In this document: positions 35,455 through 40,688 of the stretch, piece after piece | Position numbering within the stretch: position 1 is the first letter of the stretch | Layout: each line of letters opens with the position of its first letter | Source: Acidobacteriaceae bacterium | GTDB lineage: Bacteria; Acidobacteriota; Terriglobia; Terriglobales; Acidobacteriaceae | Direction of reading: 5' to 3' | Length of the DNA stretch: 40,688 bases | NCBI GenBank assembly: GCA_021323655.1 | Contig: JAJPKO010000040.1 | Location: 1 to 40,688 of the forward strand | Program-made: the position numbers and the translations under genes | Notes under the pieces: model-generated | Told to the model about the DNA's origin: nothing | Database searches by the model: none | Seen by the model: the letters and a program-made list of their open reading frames with translations, nothing else

Positions 35455-36639
35455 ATGAGTGTTCGCGCAAAGGGACCGTGGAACAAGCGCAGAGGGCAGG
35501 AGTGCCGCTACTATCACACGGTCCCGTTTCGCAGACTCTGGCCGTTATTTGGGGCGGTCTTCTGCCTGTTCTGCATCGTCGGCCTTTTTGTAGACCTGAT
35601 GTTTCTGGGCCGCTTGCCCTATGCCGTGCTTGCTGCGACAGCCATTGCCAGTGGCCTTGTTGCGCTCATGTACCTCTACGTTTCCGTGCGCCTCAAGGCG
35701 TATTTTTTTCTGATCATTTCTGCTCTGCAGGTACCGTTCTGGATCGCATTTGCCTATTTCACTCCCACCGCAATCCAGCGGTATCACCTGCGTGAGAACA
35801 CTCCGGAGACTGGCGTCCGTGTGGCCGCGATTGCCGTACTCCTGTTGGTCATCACGTCCTATTTCCTCTTCATACGCTTCCTGCGCGGTGAAGGCCGCGA
35901 ATCGGTCCGCATCCGCAATGAACTGGAACTGGCGCACGGCATCCAGAAAACACTGGTGCCGCCCATCTCTCTGCGGACCGGTCAGTTTGAAATCTATGGC
36001 CGTTCCGATCCAAGTGACAAAGTGGGCGGAGACCTCGTTGATGTGGTCCAGCTCAGCGATGGCAGCGTTGTGGTGTATCTGGCTGACATTGCCGGGCACG
36101 GTCTGCAGGCGGGAATTTTAATGGGCATGCTGAAGACCGCTGCCCGCACCGCTCTTCTGGATACAGCCACCGCCGGACCGTCCCAGGTTTTGCCCACTCT
36201 GATGGAACGGTTGAACCAGGTTTTGCCCGGAGTGAAAGAGCCGCAAATGTACGCAACGTTCGCCGGCTTTTGTCTGACGGACCATGACAGTATCCAGTAT
36301 GCGTTGGCTGCGCATCCGCCGCTCCTGCTTTATCGCAGCCACTGCTCACCGGAGCAACTCTCCTGCGTGCAATTCCCGCTCGGCCTGTTGCCGGTAGATG
36401 GATTTTCCGCGCAGTCCACCATCCTGGATTCCGGGGACCTGTTGATTGCCGTCACCGACGGCGTTTGCGAAGCCTGCAACCATCTGGACGAAGAGTTCGG
36501 TCTGGAACGCCTGCAGGCTGTAGTAACTGATCACGCTGGAGACCCGCTGCCTGCGTTGGGTGACGCGATTCTGCATGCGGCCCGCACGTTTGGAAAACAG
36601 ACAGACGATCAGACGCTCCTGCTCGTCCGAAAACTCTAA
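35455..36639 (+). CDS. Membrane-anchored SpoIIE/RsbU-type PP2C serine phosphatase
   Basis: A protein of 394 residues from the ATG at 35455; an in-frame ATG at 35374 adds unconserved sequence across the hppA hairpin. The N-terminal 140 residues contain four hydrophobic helices (around LWPLFGAVFCLFCIVGLFVD, YAVLAATAIASGLVALMYLY, FFLIISALQVPFWIAFAYF and AAIAVLLLVITSYFLFI). The cytoplasmic part opens with ELELAHGIQKTLVPP. It then shows the PP2C metal motifs DKVGGDLVDVV and VVVYLADIAGHGLQAGILMG, then FCLTDHDSIQYALAAHPPLLL and ITDGV-type DLLIAVTDGVCEA. These phosphatases dephosphorylate anti-anti-sigma factors in partner-switching stress responses. No STAS or RsbW-like partner lies in the window. 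The signal sensed is unknown. Confidence 0.88.
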   Translation: MSVRAKGPWNKRRGQECRYYHTVPFRRLWPLFGAVFCLFCIVGLFVDLMFLGRLPYAVLAATAIASGLVALMYLYVSVRLKAYFFLIISALQVPFWIAFAYFTPTAIQRYHLRENTPETGVRVAAIAVLLLVITSYFLFIRFLRGEGRESVRIRNELELAHGIQKTLVPPISLRTGQFEIYGRSDPSDKVGGDLVDVVQLSDGSVVVYLADIAGHGLQAGILMGMLKTAARTALLDTATAGPSQVLPTLMERLNQVLPGVKEPQMYATFAGFCLTDHDSIQYALAAHPPLLLYRSHCSPEQLSCVQFPLGLLPVDGFSAQSTILDSGDLLIAVTDGVCEACNHLDEEFGLERLQAVVTDHAGDPLPALGDAILHAARTFGKQTDDQTLLLVRKL

Positions 36640-36731
36640 ACACGCCGCGTTCGCGCTTTCTGCTGACTCCCCGCCTCCAGCCGTGATACCTTTTTGAGTC
36701 AGACTTATAGCCAAAAACATAGGGGAAAGTT

Positions 36732-38795
36732 ATGCAAACGATCCGTATTGCTTCGGTGCTGCTGTTGGGCGCCGGGATGGCCATGGCGCAAACTTCGAGC
36801 GGAGCAAAGCCATCGGAAGCCGCGCCATCAGCGCCTAAAACGCCGCACAGCTTCGATGTTTCTGCCATTGATACCACTGCGGACCCATGCACCGACTTCT
36901 TCCAGTACGCATGTGGCAATTGGCGCAAGGCGAATCCGATTCCCTCAGACCAGGTGCGCTGGGGCCGCTTCAACGAGCTGGCCGAGCACAACCGGTATCT
37001 GTTGTATGCGGACCTGAAAAAAGCGGCAGATGACCCAAAAACGCCCCTGCAGCGCAAATACGGCGACTTTTTTGCCGCATGTATGAACACGGACCTGGCC
37101 GACAAGCTCGGTGACAAGCCTATCCTGCCCGTCCTCAAAAAAATTGACGACCTCAGCGACAAAAAACAGCTCGGCGCATTGCTGGCGCAGTTGCAAACGG
37201 AAGACGGTGTCCACGCTTTTATGGGCTTTGGCGTTGAGCAGGACCAGAAGGACTCGACCAAACAGATTGCCAGCACTGCCCAGGGTGGCCTTTCTCTCCC
37301 CGACCGTGATTACTACCTCGAAGACAACGACCACATGACCAAAATTCGTAGCCAGTACAACGATTACGTAGTACAGATCTTCAAGCTGGCCGGCGACTCC
37401 GAGGACAAAGCAAAGGCCGAGGCCAAAAGCGTGATGGACATTGAGACGGCGCTTGCCAAAGGCTCCATGCCCCGCGTAGAACTGCGCAACCCCGATAACG
37501 TGTACCACATCATGAAGCTCAGCGATCTTGACACACTGGCCCCGGGATTTGACTGGTCGGGCTATAGCGCCGAGTTGCGCGCGCCGCACTTCGACACACT
37601 GAACGTTGCCACCCCCGACTATTTCAGGACCCTCAACCAGGTGATCGCTGACCAGAGCCTCGACAATATTAAGAGCTACCTGCGCTTCCACGCCATCAAC
37701 AGCATGGCTCCGTGGCTTTCCAGCGACTTTGCCGATGCCAACTTCAACTTCTTCCAGAAGACCCTGCAGGGCCAGGTGGCGCAGACCGCCCGCTGGAAGC
37801 GCTGTACATCGCTCACCGACCGCAATCTGGGCGAGGCTGTCGGACAGGATTGGGTGAAGGAAAATTTTCCGCCCTCCGCGAAAGAGAATATGGAAAAGCT
37901 CGTCGCGGCGCTGAAGAAAGCGCTGGATGAAGACATCCAGTCGCTGCCGTGGATGGGCCCGGAAACCAAGAAGCAGGCCGAAGAGAAACTGGCCGCTTTC
38001 CGCCAGAAGATCGGCTATCCGGAAAAGTGGCGCGATTATTCCAAACTCGAAGTAAAACGCGATGACCTGATCGGCAACATTCAGCGCGCGTCGGCTTTTG
38101 ATTGGGATTGGGAGATCAATCACATTGGCAAGCCGGTAGACGAAAAAGAGTGGGGCATGACTCCCCCGACGGTCAACGCATACTACGACCCTGCCATGAA
38201 CGACATCAATTTCCCGGCAGGTATTCTGCAGCCTCCGTTCTTTGACAACAGCAAAGATCCGGCCGTGAACTTTGGCGCCATCGGCATGGTCATCGGACAC
38301 GAAATGACGCATGGCTTTGACGATGAGGGCAGCAAGTACGACGCCAAAGGCAACGTAAAGAACTGGTGGACGGACGCCGACAAAAAGGCCTTTGATGAAC
38401 GCACCGAGTGCGAAGTCAGGGAATACGACGGCTTCGAGCCTGTTCCGGGCACACATCTGAATGGCAAGCTGACGCTGGGTGAAAACACGGCCGACAACGG
38501 GGGCATCCGCATTGCCTATCAGGCTCTGATGAACACCCTCGCCGAGGAACACAAGGACTCCGCCACTAAGATTGACGGGTACACGGCGCCGCAGCGGTTC
38601 TTCATCTCGTATGCGCAGGTTTGGTGTGAGAACCGCACCGAGCAGACGCAGCGCGTCTCGGCCAAGATAGACCCGCACTCGCCGGGAATGTTCCGCGTCA
38701 ATGGTGTTGTCCGCAACTTTGACGAATTCGGCAAAGCGTTTGGTTGCCATAAAGGCCAGCCCATGATGCCGGAAGACCCCTGCCGCGTCTGGTAA
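36732..38795 (+). CDS. Exported M13 family zinc metallopeptidase (neprilysin/PepO-like)
   Basis: A 687-residue protein with GGGGAAAG upstream of the ATG and a signal peptide (IASVLLLGAGMAMAQ). The M13 N-terminal domain begins FDVSAIDTTADPCTDFFQYA with the conserved CGNWRKANPIP. The catalytic domain holds NAYYDPAMNDINFPAGILQP, the zinc site GHEMTHGFDDEG (His523, Glu524, His527) and GENTADNGG (Glu584 as third zinc ligand, Asp588). The C-terminus ends CRVW, the usual family end. It should degrade peptides in the periplasm or outside the cell. The gene stands alone between the RsbU-like gene and the lactonase-like lipoproteins. Confidence 0.95.
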   Translation: MQTIRIASVLLLGAGMAMAQTSSGAKPSEAAPSAPKTPHSFDVSAIDTTADPCTDFFQYACGNWRKANPIPSDQVRWGRFNELAEHNRYLLYADLKKAADDPKTPLQRKYGDFFAACMNTDLADKLGDKPILPVLKKIDDLSDKKQLGALLAQLQTEDGVHAFMGFGVEQDQKDSTKQIASTAQGGLSLPDRDYYLEDNDHMTKIRSQYNDYVVQIFKLAGDSEDKAKAEAKSVMDIETALAKGSMPRVELRNPDNVYHIMKLSDLDTLAPGFDWSGYSAELRAPHFDTLNVATPDYFRTLNQVIADQSLDNIKSYLRFHAINSMAPWLSSDFADANFNFFQKTLQGQVAQTARWKRCTSLTDRNLGEAVGQDWVKENFPPSAKENMEKLVAALKKALDEDIQSLPWMGPETKKQAEEKLAAFRQKIGYPEKWRDYSKLEVKRDDLIGNIQRASAFDWDWEINHIGKPVDEKEWGMTPPTVNAYYDPAMNDINFPAGILQPPFFDNSKDPAVNFGAIGMVIGHEMTHGFDDEGSKYDAKGNVKNWWTDADKKAFDERTECEVREYDGFEPVPGTHLNGKLTLGENTADNGGIRIAYQALMNTLAEEHKDSATKIDGYTAPQRFFISYAQVWCENRTEQTQRVSAKIDPHSPGMFRVNGVVRNFDEFGKAFGCHKGQPMMPEDPCRVW

Positions 38796-39010
38796 GGGGA
38801 GGGAACACGTCACAGCGCAGGATCCTGGGCGCCTCTGAAGCAGGGGTGCCCAGGGATGCCGTAACTGTAGATGTGCGCTCAAACTTTTTTCCACATGCTG
38901 CTTACTGTGCAAACCCGGAAATAGTCTGAACAATAGCAAAAACAAGCGGGACCTGAGCGAGACAGTGTGAGTGAGTCAGCAAGTCCTGTGCTCTGTTTTC
39001 GGTTCCGATG
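38796..39010. other. Non-coding stretch after the M13 peptidase with one hairpin
   Basis: No gene is visible. CTGGGC-GCCTC (38825-38835) pairs with GGGGT-GCCCAG (38843-38853) around a seven-base loop, allowing two G-T pairs. It probably marks the mRNA 3' end of the peptidase, although no T-run follows. The rest, to about 39010, shows nothing recognisable. Confidence 0.4.
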
Positions 39011-39090
39011 TTTTACAATGCAGACGGGAGTGTCCCACAAGTTCCCTGCGCCAGACTCTCATGGCCAGGATGAAGGAAGCGCATGAAGTT
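39011..39090 (+). repeat. Leader region, copy 1, of the duplicated lipoprotein genes
   Basis: Two blocks recur upstream of the next gene. Block A at 39011-39031 starts TTTTACAATGCAG and matches 40525-40545 with one difference. Block B at 39063-39090 spans the ribosome-binding site and first codons (core GGATGAAGGAAGCGCATGAA) and matches 40584-40611 exactly. Block A contains TACAAT, a possible -10 element; block B supplies GAAGGAAG as ribosome-binding site. Confidence 0.75.
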
Positions 39091-40471
39091 TAGAAAATTT
39101 GGCCAGATGGTATTGGCCGCGGTGGCTACCGCAGTCCTGGTTGGCGGGGCTGTTTCGTGCCGGAACGATTACACGACGGCATTTCTCTTCACAGTCGGAT
39201 CGCAATATAACCAGCTCGCTTCATACCGCGTCAGCTATGAAACCGGAGGGCTGACGGCCGCTCCGGGATCGCCTTATGGCTCCGGTGGCACAAACCCGGT
39301 CCGGGTACTCGTACTGAGCGGCGGCCGCTACATTTACGTGCTGAACAATGGTTCCGCGCAGACGGATTCAAAAGGCAATCTCACCTATAACGGCGCAAAC
39401 ATCTCTGTCTTCAATGTGGGCGGCTATGGAAATCTGGCCTTCCAGACCAGCTATACCAGCCAGGGCTCCAACACCACCCGCATCCTGACCGACTCCAGCG
39501 GCAAGTACCTCTTCGCGCTGGATACCTACGTGCCTGTGCTCAACTCCAATGGGACCTTCTCGAGCACATTTGTTCCGCAGAGCAGCGCAAGCGCCAGCTA
39601 TCCCTGCCAGGGACCGGACGGCAAATTCTACCCGACCGGCGGAATCACGGTCTTCTCGATTGACGGCAATACCGGACGCCTTTCCATCATCACCAATCAG
39701 CAGCAGCAGGCCAGCACCTCCAATGGTTCAGTGCAGCTTACGTATTTCCCGGTCGGCTGCTTCCCGGTGGATTTCACCATCTCGGGTAACTACGTTCTCA
39801 CCGCCGACGCCGGGGCCAGCGCCGCCAATGACAGCACAGGCAAGACCGTGTGGTCTGGCGACCTGCAGACCGTCTTCCCCTATCAGTTGAATGCGGCAAA
39901 CGGACAGCTGACCCTGACGCAGAACGCTCCGCTGGCCATGGGCACCAACAAGATGACGGCCATCAGCACGGCCAAGGCATCCTCGCCCACCGGAGCTTCG
40001 GCAGTCTACGTTCTCGATGGCGGACTGAACGAAATCCGCTCGTATACAGTCGGCTCCAACGGAATCCTCCAGCTGCAATCCAGTGGGGTCACGCAGAACA
40101 ACTCGACTGCTTCCAATCCCACGGCGCTCATCGTGGACAGTCAGGGCAAATACCTGTATGTCGCCAATTCCGGCCCCACCACTGGAACTGTTAATCCCAT
40201 CAGCCAGATCACCGGCTTTAATATCGTGGATGCGACCAGTGGCGCGCTCTCTCAGATTGCGGGTGAGCCGTTCGGGTCTGGTTCAGGCATCAGCTGCATA
40301 CTTGAGGACACGTCAAACCAGTACATTTACACCGCAAGCTTTAATGACAGCCAGATTACCGGGCGTATTCTCGACCCCAAATCGGGCAGCTTAACACTCT
40401 TGCGGCGCGGCTCGACGTTTAACACCGTTGGTAATCCAACCTGGTGCGCAATCAGCGGACGCACGAGTTAG
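39083..40471 (+). CDS. Beta-propeller (lactonase-like) lipoprotein
   Basis: A 462-residue protein with a lipoprotein signal peptide (LAAVATAVLVGGAVSC, Cys26). The mature part is a series of propeller blades: TAFLFTVGSQYNQLASYRVS with GGLTAAPGSPYGSGG, GGRYIYVLNNGS, SGKYLFALDTYV, QGKYLYVANSGP and TSNQYIYTASFN. The repeated 'G(K/R)Y(I/L)(Y/F)(V/A)' strand followed by 'GxLT' turns is typical of the lactonase/YncE-type 7-bladed family. Some members hydrolyse 6-phosphogluconolactone, but this one is exported and membrane-anchored, so it is more likely a binding or structural protein. A paralogue begins 132 bases downstream with the same leader sequence. Confidence 0.8.
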   Translation: MKFRKFGQMVLAAVATAVLVGGAVSCRNDYTTAFLFTVGSQYNQLASYRVSYETGGLTAAPGSPYGSGGTNPVRVLVLSGGRYIYVLNNGSAQTDSKGNLTYNGANISVFNVGGYGNLAFQTSYTSQGSNTTRILTDSSGKYLFALDTYVPVLNSNGTFSSTFVPQSSASASYPCQGPDGKFYPTGGITVFSIDGNTGRLSIITNQQQQASTSNGSVQLTYFPVGCFPVDFTISGNYVLTADAGASAANDSTGKTVWSGDLQTVFPYQLNAANGQLTLTQNAPLAMGTNKMTAISTAKASSPTGASAVYVLDGGLNEIRSYTVGSNGILQLQSSGVTQNNSTASNPTALIVDSQGKYLYVANSGPTTGTVNPISQITGFNIVDATSGALSQIAGEPFGSGSGISCILEDTSNQYIYTASFNDSQITGRILDPKSGSLTLLRRGSTFNTVGNPTWCAISGRTS

Positions 40472-40490
40472 GACATATCTGAGCAGGATA

Positions 40491-40528
40491 GGGCCGCAGC
40501 CCCATGCCGTATGCGGCCCCCGGCTTTT
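40491..40528 (+). terminator. Intrinsic terminator after the first lactonase-like gene
   Basis: GGGCCGCA (40491-40498) pairs perfectly with TGCGGCCC (40512-40519) across a 13-base loop; CCGGCTTTT follows. The T-run coincides with the beginning of the repeated block A, which may act as promoter of the next gene. Confidence 0.6.
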
Positions 40529-40611
40529 ACAATGCAGGCGGGAGTAATCCCCCTTTAAGAAAAGAAAAAACCTGTGCCGTCGAGGCCAGGATGAAGGAAG
40601 CGCATGAAGTT
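40525..40611 (+). repeat. Leader region, copy 2, of the duplicated lipoprotein genes
   Basis: Second copy of blocks A (40525-40545) and B (40584-40611). The distance from block A to the start codon is 79 bases here and 72 in copy 1. The sequence between the blocks has diverged completely, so the two blocks appear to be under selection or to be recently duplicated. Confidence 0.75.
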
Positions 40612-40688
40612 GAGGAAATCGGGCCGGGTGCTTCTGGCCGCAGCAGCATCACTGGGAACAGGTCTCGTGCTTACCTCCTGCAGCCCCA
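40604..40688 (+). CDS. Second lipoprotein, paralogue of the preceding gene, truncated by window edge
   Basis: The first 28 codons only. They encode a lipoprotein signal peptide beginning MKLRKSGR with a hydrophobic core of Ala/Leu/Gly and the lipobox VLTSC, whose Cys is residue 26, the same position as in the upstream gene (MKFRKFGQ... Cys26). With the shared leader this suggests a tandem duplication. The mature protein lies outside, so the beta-propeller assignment is inference. Confidence 0.7.
   Translation, partial: MKLRKSGRVLLAAAASLGTGLVLTSCSP

Noticed and set aside
36945-38945. A 666-codon minus-strand open frame
   Set aside because: Antisense to the M13 peptidase gene, whose zinc-site motifs establish the real frame.
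1-40688. CRISPR arrays, insertion sequences, tRNA or rRNA genes, prophage
   Set aside because: No regularly spaced repeats, transposase-like proteins, T-loop/anticodon patterns or phage structural genes were found on either strand.

Overview
The window reads as chromosomal DNA of an acidobacterium, most likely of the Terriglobia (subdivision 1). This is inference from gene content: an Oar-type TonB-dependent receptor with a carboxypeptidase-like N-terminal domain, a CadC-like winged-helix/PD40 sensor-regulator, a diheme cytochrome resembling reaction-centre cytochrome c subunits, a YXWGXW-repeat lipoprotein, lactonase-type beta-propeller lipoproteins, and a fused E1 alpha/beta oxoacid dehydrogenase. 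Outer-membrane functions (LptE, OprB-type porin, a patatin/Omp85 fusion, TonB receptor, several lipoproteins) show a diderm envelope. I see no phage, transposase, tRNA, rRNA or CRISPR.

Layout. At the left edge, on the minus strand, lies the 5' part of the tmRNA gene (ssrA), cut by the window edge six codons into its tag reading frame. Then come a secreted GH116 glycosidase (-), the pair lptE-holA (+), an MscS-type channel (-), a small lipoprotein (+), and a FetB-like permease (-). A 675-base non-coding stretch precedes a 1063-residue secreted beta-helix protein with a duplicated C-terminal module. Next are rsmI (-), a YXWGXW lipoprotein (+), a glycine-zipper exported protein (-), 3-methyladenine DNA glycosylase (+), a diheme cytochrome c (+) and an OprB-like porin (+).

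The central region (18.4-28.5 kb) looks like a carbohydrate or polymer utilisation block. A patatin-Omp85 (PlpD-like) protein and a winged-helix/PD40 regulator lie on the minus strand. Opposite them are a large TonB-dependent receptor and a secreted GH13 amylase/neopullulanase. A nested inverted repeat sits between regulator and receptor. A strong intrinsic terminator separates receptor from amylase but leaves only 15 bases before the amylase start codon, which suggests the amylase is expressed by read-through.

The right part is mainly housekeeping. It holds an apparently orphan Xre/MbcA/ParS-type antitoxin with a palindromic operator, purine nucleoside phosphorylase overlapping uridine kinase, the fused E1 dehydrogenase, a potassium-independent proton-pumping pyrophosphatase, an RsbU/SpoIIE-type membrane phosphatase and an M13 metallopeptidase. 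It ends with two tandem lactonase-like lipoprotein genes, the second cut by the window edge, whose upstream regions are duplicated as well.

Most functional calls come from recognising family motifs in the translations. Substrates of the glycosidases, porin and receptor cannot be read from sequence alone.
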